This document shows positions 8,128 through 16,591 of a stretch of DNA of 49,940 nt, piece after piece. The first letter of the stretch is position 1; each line of letters begins with the position of its first letter. This DNA comes from Lutibacter sp. (GTDB lineage Bacteria > Bacteroidota > Bacteroidia > Flavobacteriales > Flavobacteriaceae). The notes beneath the pieces were generated by a model. It saw only the letters and a program-made list of their open reading frames with translations, had not been told where the DNA came from and did not search any database. Position numbers and translations under genes: made by a program. The DNA is taken from the NCBI RefSeq assembly GCF_030692605.1, contig NZ_JAUYUD010000081.1, positions 1 to 49,940 of the forward strand. Reading direction: 5' to 3'.

Positions 8128-11100
8128 TTGAGCAAGCAAAAGATTCTGGACCTTTTCGAAAAAATTGTTGAGAACAAACAATTGATTCCGCAATTATCGA
8201 AAGAAAAATCCACTTTGAAAATTTCAAATTTGGTTGGTTCTTCGTTATCTTTTATTGTTTCAGAATGTTTTAAAAAAACCAACAAACCATTTCTTTTTAT
8301 TTTAAATGATAAAGAAGAAGCTGCTTATTATTTAAATGATTTTGAACAACTTTTAAGCGATAAAGATGTACTTTTTTATCCTGGTTCTTACCGCAGACCT
8401 TATCAAATTGAAGAAACCGACAACGCTAATATTTTATTAAGATCTGAAGTTTTAAACAGAATTAATTCTCAAAAAAAACCTTCACTTATTGTTACGTATT
8501 CGGGTGCATTGTTTGAAAAAGTGGTAACAAAAGCAGAACTAAATAGAAATACATTAAAAATTAATTTAAAAGATCAATTAAGTTTAGATTTTGTTAATGA
8601 AGTGCTCTTTGAATATCATTTTAATAGAGTCGATTTTGTAAGCGAACCTGGACAATTTTCTGTGCGGGGTGGAATTATTGATGTGTTCTCTTTTTCCCAC
8701 AACGAACCCTACAGAATAGAGTTTTTTGGTGATGAAGTAGATAGCATTCGAACTTTTGACGTAGAAACACAATTATCTCTTGAGAAACAAATCAAAATTA
8801 GTATTATGCCCAATGTTGAAAATAAAACATTGGTTGAAAAAAGAGAAAGTTTTTTAAATTATATTTCATCTAATACCGTAGTAATTGCAAAAAATCCTGA
8901 TTTAATTAAAAACGATTTAGACCAGTTATTCGATAAGGCCGAAATTGCATTTCAAAATTTAAAATCGGTATTAAACCATGCTAAGCCAAACGAGCTTTTT
9001 TGTAATGGAGATGTTTTAACCAAGCAATTACAAGATTTTTCTTTTGTAGAAATTGTAAATGCACAAAAAGCCGCGCCTATTTTAGCTTCTCATCAAAAAA
9101 ATCAGATTAATGTAGTTTCGTTCCAAACAAAACCTCAGCCTGCTTTTAACAAACAATTCGATTTATTAATTGCCGATTTCAACGAAAATACTAAAAACGG
9201 TTTTACCAATTACTTGTTTTGCGATTCTCAAAAACAAGCGGAACGATTTCATGATATTTTTAATGATGTTAATAAAGAAATTCAATACAAAACCATTGTA
9301 TCGCCTTTGTATCAAGGATTTATTGATGTAGAACATAAACTTATTTGCTATACCGATCATCAAATTTTTGAGCGCTATCATAAATTCAGATTAAAAGATG
9401 GCTATGCTAAAAAGCAAACTATTTCTTTAAAAGAATTAACTAATTTAGAAATTGGCGATTATGTAACTCACATTGACCACGGAATTGGAAAATTTGGTGG
9501 ATTACAAAAAATTGATGTTGAAGGAAAAAAGCAAGAAGCCATAAAACTTATTTACGGAGATAGAGATATTTTGTATATCAGCATTCACTCACTACATAAA
9601 ATTTCTAAATACAATGGAAAAGATGGAGCCGCTCCTAAATTATACAAGTTAGGCTCAGGAGCCTGGGCAAAGTTAAAACAAAAAACAAAAGCTCGTATCA
9701 AGCACATTGCTTATAATTTAATTGAATTATATGCAAAGCGAAAAATGCAAAAAGGACTTCAATTTTTGCCAGATAGTTACTTACAACATGAACTTGAAGC
9801 TAGTTTTATATATGAAGATACACCAGATCAATCTTCAGCCACGCAAGATGTTAAAAACGATATGGAAAGTGAACAACCTATGGACAGATTGGTTTGTGGC
9901 GATGTTGGTTTCGGGAAAACAGAAATAGCAATTCGTGCAGCTTTTAAGGCAGTTGATAACGGGAAACAAGTGGCTGTTTTGGTTCCTACTACCATTTTAG
10001 CTTTTCAACATTTTAAAACCTTTACTGAACGCTTAAAAGATTTTCCTGTTCACGTCGAATATTTAAATCGTTTTCGATCTGCAAATCAAAGAAAAGAAGT
10101 TTTGGAAGGGTTAGCAAACGGACAAGTAGATATTGTTATTGGAACCCATCAGCTCACCAATACATCCATTAAATATAAAAATTTAGGCCTTTTAATTGTA
10201 GATGAAGAACAAAAATTTGGAGTTGCTGTAAAGGATAAATTAAAAACACTAAAAGAAAATATAGACACATTAACCTTAACAGCTACCCCTATTCCAAGAA
10301 CTTTGCAATTCTCATTAATGGCTGCCCGAGACATGTCTGTTATTAACACACCTCCTCCTAATAGAGTTCCTATTGAAAGTGCAGTTGTTAGATTTAATGA
10401 AGAAGTAATTAGAGATGCTATTAGGTATGAAATTCAACGAGGCGGACAAGTTTTTTTTATTCATAATAGAATTGAAAATATAAAAGAAATTGCTGGAATG
10501 TTACAACGGTTGGTTCCTGATGCTAAAATTGGAATAGGCCACGGACAAATGGATGGTAAAAAATTGGAAGGTCTAATGCTCGCATTTATTAACAACGAAT
10601 TTGATGTATTAGTTTCTACCACTATTGTTGAAAGCGGTTTAGATGTGCCAAATGCAAACACGATTTTTATAAATAACGCAAATAATTTTGGCTTATCCGA
10701 TTTACATCAAATGCGCGGTAGAGTTGGTAGATCTAACAAAAAAGCATTTTGCTATTTTATTACACCTCCTTTTCATATGATGACCGATGATGCCCGAAAA
10801 CGAATAAATGCCATCGAATTATTTACCGAATTAGGAAGTGGAATTCATATTGCAATGAAAGATCTAGAAATTAGAGGCGCTGGAGATTTATTGGGTGGAG
10901 AACAAAGTGGTTTTATTAATGACATAGGTTTTGAAACCTATCAGAAAATTTTAAATGAAACCATTGAAGAACTTAAAGAAAGTGAATTTAAAGACTTGTA
11001 CAAAGAAGATGCCGATACCCCAAAAATATACGTGAAAGAAATTCAAATCGATTCTGATTTTGAAATATTATTCCCAGATAATTATGTAAATGTAATTACA

Positions 11101-11493
11101 GAACGGTTAAACCTATACAATAGATTAGGAGAGCTCAAAACTGAAATTGAGTTACAACTTTTTGAGTTAGAACTAATAGATAGATTCGGACCCCTGCCAA
11201 CTCAAGTGGCGGATTTATTAAACAGTGTTCGCATAAAATGGATTGCCAAAAAACTTGGTATCGAAAAGTTAGTTTTAAAAAATCATCGAATGATTGGTTA
11301 TTTTATTTCCGACCAAAAAAGCACGTTTTTTAATACTTCGCATTTCACAAACGTGTTACACTACGTAAAACAAAATCCTACTAGTTGTGTATTAAAAGAA
11401 AAACAAACCAAAAATGGACTAAGGCTGTTATTAACTTTTATTAAAATAACCTCTGTGAATAAAGCATTGGAAACACTTCAAAATATAAATTAA
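8128..11493 (+). CDS. mfd: Transcription-repair coupling factor
   Basis: A protein of about 1120 residues. It releases RNA polymerase stalled at lesions and recruits UvrA for nucleotide excision repair. Visible in order: the UvrB-homology region (SVRGGIIDVFSF, YRIEFFGDEVDSIR), the RNA-polymerase-interaction domain (LEIGDYVTHIDHGIGKFGG), the RecG-like motor with Walker A CGDVGFGKTE and Walker B LLIVDEEQKFGV, motif III TLTATPIPRTLQFS, motif VI QMRGRVGR, and the C-terminal TRCF domain. The longest frame starts at GTG 8086, but a promoter octamer at 8104-8111 makes TTG 8128 (SKQKILDLFEK) the likelier start. The EamA transporter begins at the base after the stop codon. Confidence 0.93.
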   Translation: MSKQKILDLFEKIVENKQLIPQLSKEKSTLKISNLVGSSLSFIVSECFKKTNKPFLFILNDKEEAAYYLNDFEQLLSDKDVLFYPGSYRRPYQIEETDNANILLRSEVLNRINSQKKPSLIVTYSGALFEKVVTKAELNRNTLKINLKDQLSLDFVNEVLFEYHFNRVDFVSEPGQFSVRGGIIDVFSFSHNEPYRIEFFGDEVDSIRTFDVETQLSLEKQIKISIMPNVENKTLVEKRESFLNYISSNTVVIAKNPDLIKNDLDQLFDKAEIAFQNLKSVLNHAKPNELFCNGDVLTKQLQDFSFVEIVNAQKAAPILASHQKNQINVVSFQTKPQPAFNKQFDLLIADFNENTKNGFTNYLFCDSQKQAERFHDIFNDVNKEIQYKTIVSPLYQGFIDVEHKLICYTDHQIFERYHKFRLKDGYAKKQTISLKELTNLEIGDYVTHIDHGIGKFGGLQKIDVEGKKQEAIKLIYGDRDILYISIHSLHKISKYNGKDGAAPKLYKLGSGAWAKLKQKTKARIKHIAYNLIELYAKRKMQKGLQFLPDSYLQHELEASFIYEDTPDQSSATQDVKNDMESEQPMDRLVCGDVGFGKTEIAIRAAFKAVDNGKQVAVLVPTTILAFQHFKTFTERLKDFPVHVEYLNRFRSANQRKEVLEGLANGQVDIVIGTHQLTNTSIKYKNLGLLIVDEEQKFGVAVKDKLKTLKENIDTLTLTATPIPRTLQFSLMAARDMSVINTPPPNRVPIESAVVRFNEEVIRDAIRYEIQRGGQVFFIHNRIENIKEIAGMLQRLVPDAKIGIGHGQMDGKKLEGLMLAFINNEFDVLVSTTIVESGLDVPNANTIFINNANNFGLSDLHQMRGRVGRSNKKAFCYFITPPFHMMTDDARKRINAIELFTELGSGIHIAMKDLEIRGAGDLLGGEQSGFINDIGFETYQKILNETIEELKESEFKDLYKEDADTPKIYVKEIQIDSDFEILFPDNYVNVITERLNLYNRLGELKTEIELQLFELELIDRFGPLPTQVADLLNSVRIKWIAKKLGIEKLVLKNHRMIGYFISDQKSTFFNTSHFTNVLHYVKQNPTSCVLKEKQTKNGLRLLLTFIKITSVNKALETLQNIN

Positions 11494-12354
11494 TTGAAAA
11501 ATTTACATTTTAAACACCTTATTGAACTTAATATTGCTGTTCTTCTGGTAAGTAGCTCAGGTGTTTTAGGAAGGTTTATTTCAATGCCGCCTCCAGTAAC
11601 AATTTGGCTGCGTTGTTTAATCGCAGCAGTAATTTTAGGTGTTTTCTGCTGGTACCGTAACATAAATTTAAAAATTGAAAGCAAAAGAGATGGTACTGCT
11701 ATAATGTTAAGTGGTCTGTTTTTTGGTGCGCATTGGATTACTTATTTTTATGCGCTTCAACTTTCAAATGTAGCCATTGGAATGCTTTCTTTGTTTACGT
11801 ACCCAGTAATAACAGCATTATTAGAACCACTTTTTTTTAAAACAGCATTGAATAAAAAACATGTATTTTTAGGTGTTGTTGTTTTAGTTGGCGTTTACTT
11901 TTTATCACCTGAATTTAACTTTGAAAATAATACAACGAAAGGGATTCTTTTTGGATTAATATCTGCGGTTTTTTATGTAATAAGAAATATATTGATCAAG
12001 AAAAAAGTATCAAATTACCATGGCTCTATGCTCATGTTTTATCAAATGGTAATAATAACGGCCTTTTTATGGCCCGTTTTATTCTATTTTGAAACAAATC
12101 CAACATCAAACGATTGGCAAGCTTTACTTGTTTTAGCTTTGGTAACAACTTCAATTGGTCATACATTATTTGTCATGAGTTTTAAAAATTTCTCTGTTGG
12201 TACAGCAAGTATTATAAGTAGCGTTCAACCTATTTATGGAATTATTTTTGGGTTCTTATTATTAAATGAAATGCCTTCTGAAAACACATTAATTGGTGGG
12301 TTTTTGATTCTATCGACAGTAGTATTTGAAAGTTTTCAATCTAGAAAAATATAA
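11494..12354 (+). CDS. EamA-family (DMT superfamily) transporter
   Basis: 286 residues with about ten hydrophobic segments arranged as two EamA halves. The first includes the characteristic VLGRFISMPPPVTIWLRC, and the second ends in GIIFGFLLLNEMPSENTLIGG. Family members export amino acids or other small metabolites; the substrate cannot be read from sequence. It starts at TTG 11494, directly after the mfd stop, which implies translational coupling. The next ATG is 30 codons in and would remove the first membrane helix. Confidence 0.82.
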   Translation: MKNLHFKHLIELNIAVLLVSSSGVLGRFISMPPPVTIWLRCLIAAVILGVFCWYRNINLKIESKRDGTAIMLSGLFFGAHWITYFYALQLSNVAIGMLSLFTYPVITALLEPLFFKTALNKKHVFLGVVVLVGVYFLSPEFNFENNTTKGILFGLISAVFYVIRNILIKKKVSNYHGSMLMFYQMVIITAFLWPVLFYFETNPTSNDWQALLVLALVTTSIGHTLFVMSFKNFSVGTASIISSVQPIYGIIFGFLLLNEMPSENTLIGGFLILSTVVFESFQSRKI

Positions 12355-12372
12355 TTAAATATATATTTGAAA

Positions 12373-12400
12373 TGTCGTTCCTGCAAGAACAGGAATGAGA
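12373..12400. repeat. REP-like short palindrome
   Basis: Sequence reading CGTTCCTG, short loop, CAGGAATGA, between the EamA gene and the next gene. It resembles the widespread bacterial palindromes of the form GTCATTCCTGC...GCAGGAATC often mobilised by RAYT transposases, but with a degenerate loop. Only one copy is in the window. Confidence 0.4.
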
Positions 12401-12424
12401 ATAAATCATTTTTAAAAAAACATC

Positions 12425-12793
12425 ATGGAATTTTTTAGAATTATAGATAAACAAGTATCTGAAAAAATAATTCAGGACAACATAAACCCACAACGTTTAG
12501 AAGATTTTACCGAAAGTATGTTTTTACTTGAAGATCTAAATAATAACTTTTTAGGAGGAACTCTTTGGGGTGAATTTAATATTAGTTATGATAAAATTAA
12601 TGGGGGAGTTCGATTTACATTATTAGATTGTCCGAATGCTTTATCTTGGACAATTACTACAGGATTTCCTCCCGAAAGAAATAAAATTGTTATGCATGCT
12701 ACTATAAATAGAACTCAAAAAGCTACTGAATTTATTGACGAAATTCAAGAGTTTTTAGATGAATGGGAACAAGGTTTAAGAGCTCAGTTTTAA
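12425..12793 (+). CDS. Conserved hypothetical protein, 122 aa
   Basis: No family recognised. It is soluble, without signal peptide or membrane segment. The middle (GGTLWGEFNISYDKINGGVRFTL, shown here only as a pattern of alternating hydrophobic residues) suggests a beta-sheet, and the C-terminal third (ATEFIDEIQEFLDEWEQGL) an amphipathic helix. A proper start ATG and base composition like its neighbours suggest a real gene. It may share a transcript with mfd and the EamA gene, though the palindrome at 12373-12400 intervenes. Confidence 0.6.
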   Translation: MEFFRIIDKQVSEKIIQDNINPQRLEDFTESMFLLEDLNNNFLGGTLWGEFNISYDKINGGVRFTLLDCPNALSWTITTGFPPERNKIVMHATINRTQKATEFIDEIQEFLDEWEQGLRAQF

Positions 12794-12795
12794 GA

Positions 12796-12900
12796 CTAAA
12801 CTGTAAACTCCATTTTAAAATTTTCATCTGCAGTAATAACAATATCAAAATAGTGAAAATTATAACTTTTGATAAAATTGAATAATAATTCATAATTTAG
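12796..12900 (-). pseudogene. Possible C-terminal fragment of a lost gene
   Basis: The minus strand has a short frame ending FDIVITADENFKMEFTV and TAG at 12798-12796. It is closed upstream by a stop after about 33 residues and has no sensible start. The amino acid mix looks protein-like. It abuts the decayed restriction gene, so it may be the tail of a deleted neighbour. Low confidence; the family is not recognised. Confidence 0.25.
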
Positions 12901-12926
12901 CTACGCAAAACTAACTTCTAAAAAGT

Positions 12927-13366
12927 ATGAAAAATAAATATGTAGATTATATTTCGGATAAACATCTATTAGATTGTATAGAAAATCTCCATATAGCATA
13001 CTTAAAAGCTAAAAACAATATTACGAAGAAGAAAGTTTAATACAAGCTGAAATTTTAAGACAAATAGACAAATCCATAAATAATTCTATTGGAACTTTTC
13101 ACGAGCAAATTTTAGGTGGCATTGAAGGTTTTGAAGTTGGAAATTTAAGCGGATTTGATATTAAAGCAAAAGATGATACTTTGTTTGCTGTTTTTAAATT
13201 TAATGAAATTTTAAAAAACATTGAAGATTGTATTTTTGAGAAACTAACAAAAGATGCGCAAATTTTTAAAAATGCTAAATTTTATTTTGTTGATTTTACA
13301 ATTGATGAAAACAAATTTGAAAAATGGATTGTTGACAATGAAGATTCTTCTTTCTCACTAGTTTAA
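12927..13366 (+). pseudogene. Remnant of an Eco47II-type restriction endonuclease
   Basis: Two frames together resemble the Eco47II restriction-enzyme family (GGWCC/GGNCC-type). Frame 1 (12927-13040) gives the family-like N-terminus MKNKYVDYISDKHLLDCIEN and stops at TAA 13038. Frame 2 (about 13025-13366) continues with EILRQIDKSINNSIGTFHEQ, then ILGGIEGFE and GFDI. The family segment before RQxDKS appears deleted at the frame change. Where the family has an FAExKNK catalytic motif this copy reads FAVFKFN, so the active-site Glu is replaced by Val. No methyltransferase is nearby. I conclude it is catalytically dead as well as frameshifted. The family assignment is from memory of conserved words and was not searched. 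Confidence 0.6.
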
Positions 13367-13375
13367 TTGCATAAA

Positions 13376-13404
13376 AAAAGGGGCTCAGAAAATGAACCCC
13401 TTTT
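13376..13404. terminator. Bidirectional terminator
   Basis: AAAAGGGG (13376-13383) pairs with CCCCTTTT (13397-13404), with three more pairs after one mismatch, and A and T runs on the two sides. It sits between convergent genes: the restriction remnant (+) and the PiT transporter (-, stop at 13423). Confidence 0.75.
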
Positions 13405-13422
13405 ACCATTTATTAATTTATG

Positions 13423-15681
13423 TTAATTATGTTGAGAATTAAGATCTAACAAGTTCATGGTAGATTTTAACATGTCTTCAATTTCCAATAAAATATTAAA
13501 ATACAACGTTGCGTTTTTGGGACTAGATTCTGTAGTTCTAGTTCGCTCTACTTGCATTTGAGCACATTTTGAAACTTCTTGCAATAATAATCGAATATCA
13601 TGGTTTAAACCTTGAATTTTATAAAAAGACATAGTGTTAAATAAATCCTCCACTTCACTAAAAATAACCTCCAACTTCTTTTGAATATCTATCAGTTCTT
13701 TCGCTTGATTTTTCTTTAAACTCGAATGATGATTTTTAATATGTTTATGGCTAATTTTATTTATAAACCCAACACTTTGAGTAATATCCTGTAACTCGCC
13801 AATAACATTAATATAGAAAGTACTAGCATTTACAGAAGATTCTTGTAAATTTTTAATGAAATAGAAAATGTTGTTTTGTAAATCTTCAATTTCAACCTCT
13901 AACTTGCCAACTGTTTTTTTAGCTTTCTCAAGCGTTTTTATATCCTGGTTTATTAAACCATCAATGGTGTTTTCCTCAATTTTATTTACTCTTTTAAACA
14001 CTTTTGAAATGTTTTTACCTGTCTCTTCAACAACTCCTTGAAATGAGCTTTCCTGAGTTGAACTTAAACTGTCTTCTTCCGGTATTTGTCTAGATTTTTT
14101 AAGGTACAGCATAGAGTTTCTGAAAATTAATATTGCGGCAATTACCAGTAAAACAATAATCATGGTGTTTCCTCCCGAATAAATTAAGTACGCCATTAAT
14201 GCCGCGGATACAAATGCAATAAATGCAGTAAAAAACCATCCGCCAATTACATTTAAAACCCCAGCAACTCTATATACTGCGCTTTCGCTACCCCAAGCTC
14301 TATCCGATAAAGAAGATCCCATAGCAACCATAAAAGTTACATATGTAGTAGATAGTGGTAATTTATAAGATGTGGCAACTGCAATTAAAACACTAGCTAC
14401 CATTAAATTTACTGATGCTCTTATGTAATCAAATGCAGGTAAATTTTGAGTTTTATCGCTGTTAAATTCAAAAGCTGGTTTTTCAAATTGTTTTTCAATA
14501 ACATCAAGAACTGGTTTTGGCGTTTTTATTAGAAAATACTTTGAAACTGCTTTGGTTGATTTAACCAGCGATCTCGACAAAAAGTTTGGTTGAAACCTTT
14601 CTTTGGACGAGCCTTCTCTTGATAAATTGATTTCAGTTTGAGTAACATATCTTGCTTTTTTAGAAAACCATAGGGTCAAAACCATTACAATACCCGATAA
14701 AAATAATAGTATTGTTGGAGTTGGAACTTTATCGGCTAAAAAGCCCATTCCAAACTCAGTGGCAGGAATCCCCGAAACACTCCAAACTTCATAAGATTGA
14801 TACGCAGCAATTGGCACCCCAATAAAATTAACTAAATCGTTACCCGCAAAAGCCAATGCCAAACCAAAAGTACCTGCTAAAATTATTATTTTATACACAT
14901 TTACTTTAAAAAATGACATTAAAATATACGAAATGGCAAACCAAAAAGCAAGATTGAGAAGGATTATTAACATTGCAAATTTTTCTAAAAAATGACTTAT
15001 AGTCATTCCACCTAAAAAATCGTAATTTTCAGCTGCAAAACCTGTGTCTTTAATTCCTTTTAATAGAATAAAATAAATAATTGATGTTAATCCAATACCT
15101 CCAAAAAGAGCACCAATCCAAGTTGCTTTCTTTTCAAAATTAAAAGACAATAGCAATCGTGCTACATATTGTACCAGCATACCAACCGTAAATGCAATTA
15201 CAACAGAAAGTAAAATACCAACAATAATTTCGGTTGCTTTGGAGGTATTTATGTAGTTTACAACATCAGAAAAATGACCATCTACAATAGAAATTTTTAT
15301 TAAAGCCATTGCAACTGCGGCTCCTAATAATTCAAATACAATAGATACAGTTGTAGAAGTTGGCATTCCTATAGTATTGAAGAAATCCAATAATAGAATA
15401 TCCGTAATCATAACAGCCATAAAAATAATCATGATGTCGCTAAACATTAGCATTTCTGGGTTAAAAATTCCTTTTCTTGCTACTTCCATCATGCCACTAG
15501 AAAAAATTGCTCCTAACGCCACCCCTACACTTGCCACAATTAAAATTGTACGCATAGAAACAGCTTTTGACCCAATGGCTGAATTTAAAAAGTTAACGGC
15601 ATCATTGCTAACGCCAACTATTAAATCAACAATTGCCAAAACACCTAAGGCAATTATCATATAAAAATAAAGATTATCCAT
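13423..15681 (-). CDS. PiT-family inorganic phosphate transporter with C-terminal PhoU-like domain
   Basis: 752 residues. The first 525 or so hold about eleven membrane segments with the two PiT signature repeats, GVSNDAVNFLNSAIG near the N-terminus and FAGNDLVNFIGVPIAAYQ in the middle. The family imports phosphate driven by H+ or Na+. Residues about 528-752 form a soluble helical tail, rich in coiled-coil-like helices (ELQDITQSVGFINKISHKH), resembling PhoU/DUF47 regulators usually encoded as separate genes next to PiT. The gene follows pst-phoU on the same strand, but a terminator-like hairpin at 15723-15756 lies between. This low-affinity carrier beside the high-affinity Pst system suggests one phosphate locus. 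Confidence 0.88.
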   Translation of the reverse strand: MDNLYFYMIIALGVLAIVDLIVGVSNDAVNFLNSAIGSKAVSMRTILIVASVGVALGAIFSSGMMEVARKGIFNPEMLMFSDIMIIFMAVMITDILLLDFFNTIGMPTSTTVSIVFELLGAAVAMALIKISIVDGHFSDVVNYINTSKATEIIVGILLSVVIAFTVGMLVQYVARLLLSFNFEKKATWIGALFGGIGLTSIIYFILLKGIKDTGFAAENYDFLGGMTISHFLEKFAMLIILLNLAFWFAISYILMSFFKVNVYKIIILAGTFGLALAFAGNDLVNFIGVPIAAYQSYEVWSVSGIPATEFGMGFLADKVPTPTILLFLSGIVMVLTLWFSKKARYVTQTEINLSREGSSKERFQPNFLSRSLVKSTKAVSKYFLIKTPKPVLDVIEKQFEKPAFEFNSDKTQNLPAFDYIRASVNLMVASVLIAVATSYKLPLSTTYVTFMVAMGSSLSDRAWGSESAVYRVAGVLNVIGGWFFTAFIAFVSAALMAYLIYSGGNTMIIVLLVIAAILIFRNSMLYLKKSRQIPEEDSLSSTQESSFQGVVEETGKNISKVFKRVNKIEENTIDGLINQDIKTLEKAKKTVGKLEVEIEDLQNNIFYFIKNLQESSVNASTFYINVIGELQDITQSVGFINKISHKHIKNHHSSLKKNQAKELIDIQKKLEVIFSEVEDLFNTMSFYKIQGLNHDIRLLLQEVSKCAQMQVERTRTTESSPKNATLYFNILLEIEDMLKSTMNLLDLNSQHN

Positions 15682-15722
15682 ATTTTTGTTTTTGTTTTTT
15701 GATTATTAATTATTAATTAAAA

Positions 15723-15756
15723 AAACCCGCTTACAGCCATTACTGTACGCGGGTTT
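15723..15756 (-). terminator. Strong terminator or attenuator between phoU and the PiT gene
   Basis: AAACCCGC (15723-15730) pairs with GCGGGTTT (15749-15756) and the stem continues inside as TACAG/CTGTA. On the minus strand it is followed by a run of T. It ends the pst-phoU transcript or attenuates the PiT leader, lying 41 bp before ATG 15681. Confidence 0.75.
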
Positions 15757-15774
15757 CTATTTTTATTTATGAAA

Positions 15775-15804
15775 TGAAATATAATAAAAAATTATTATAT
15801 TTCA
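15775..15804. other. 13-bp perfect inverted repeat in the PiT leader region
   Basis: TGAAATATAATAA (15775-15787) and TTATTATATTTCA (15792-15804) pair perfectly with a 4-nt loop. With the hairpin at 15723-15756 it makes a two-stem structure. It could be an operator or part of an RNA element. Confidence 0.45.
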
Positions 15805-15834
15805 CATTAATTTTGGATTTAAAATAAAGCAACA

Positions 15835-15879
15835 CAAATAACATATTTTAATGATAGGTAAAGGTTAATACAGCGTTAA
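15835..15879 (-). promoter_or_regulatory. Candidate Pho-type box and promoter upstream of the PiT gene (site G)
   Basis: GTTAA words at 15864 and 15875 (11 bp apart) lie 21 bp above a minus-strand octamer GTTATTTG at 15842-15835. The spacing matches the stronger sites further right by one extra helical turn. It is the weakest of the set. Confidence 0.3.
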
Positions 15880-15911
15880 GCTATTACCAATATAATACTT
15901 TATTTAATAAG

Positions 15912-16580
15912 CTATTTGTTTTTTTTATGTTTATGTTTTAACACTTTCGCATCAATATAAAAAATAATACTTTCAGAAATATTTTTCAGTAAATCACCAA
16001 TTTTTTCAAATTTTTTCATCACCACAAGTGCCATTAAATACTGGCGAATTAATTCTGGGTTTTTAAGTGCGTCTTCTGCTACAATTTCAAAAGCATTTGC
16101 ATTTATTTTATTAATAATTTTATCTTTTTTAAATACTTTTCTGGCAGCATTTAAATTTTCATCCATATATGCAGTTACCACATCTTTAAACATACTATCT
16201 AGCGTTTCAAACATTTCTTTAAATTGTAAACTATCCATTACTTGTGGAGTTAACTTTTGATTTAAATCGATGGTATGATTTGCAATATCAAATGCCTGAT
16301 CTCCAATTCTTTCTAAATTGTAATTAATTTTAAGTACGGCTAGAGCAAATCTTAAATCAGTTGCCACAGGATTGTATAAAGCTATAAAATGATCTGTATC
16401 TCGCTCAATTTTTAAATCGAGGGCGTTCATCCGATTTTCCTTTAAAATAATATCTTCTGCTAAATCTGTATCAAAAGCAGTAAAGGTTTCATAAGCGTTT
16501 TCAACTTGCTTTTGACACAACAACAACATTTCTTCACAAATTTGACTCAATCCATTTCTTTGTTCTTCAATATTTATCAT
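15912..16580 (-). CDS. phoU: Phosphate signalling complex protein PhoU
   Basis: 222 residues, typical length, made of two three-helix PhoU repeats. Metal-binding signatures are visible in both: LERIGDQAFDIANHT in the first and FEKIGDLLKNISESI in the second. PhoU connects the Pst transporter to the PhoR sensor kinase and limits phosphate uptake when phosphate is plentiful. It lies 11 bp after pstB on the same strand and is the last gene of the pst operon. phoR and phoB are not in the window. Confidence 0.93.
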   Translation of the reverse strand: MINIEEQRNGLSQICEEMLLLCQKQVENAYETFTAFDTDLAEDIILKENRMNALDLKIERDTDHFIALYNPVATDLRFALAVLKINYNLERIGDQAFDIANHTIDLNQKLTPQVMDSLQFKEMFETLDSMFKDVVTAYMDENLNAARKVFKKDKIINKINANAFEIVAEDALKNPELIRQYLMALVVMKKFEKIGDLLKNISESIIFYIDAKVLKHKHKKNK

Positions 16581-16591
16581 AATTTAATTTT

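Noticed and set aside
13181-13366. Independent 61-codon gene
   Set aside because: The same frame is open upstream to about 13025 and carries restriction-family words, so this is the tail of the remnant, not a gene of its own.
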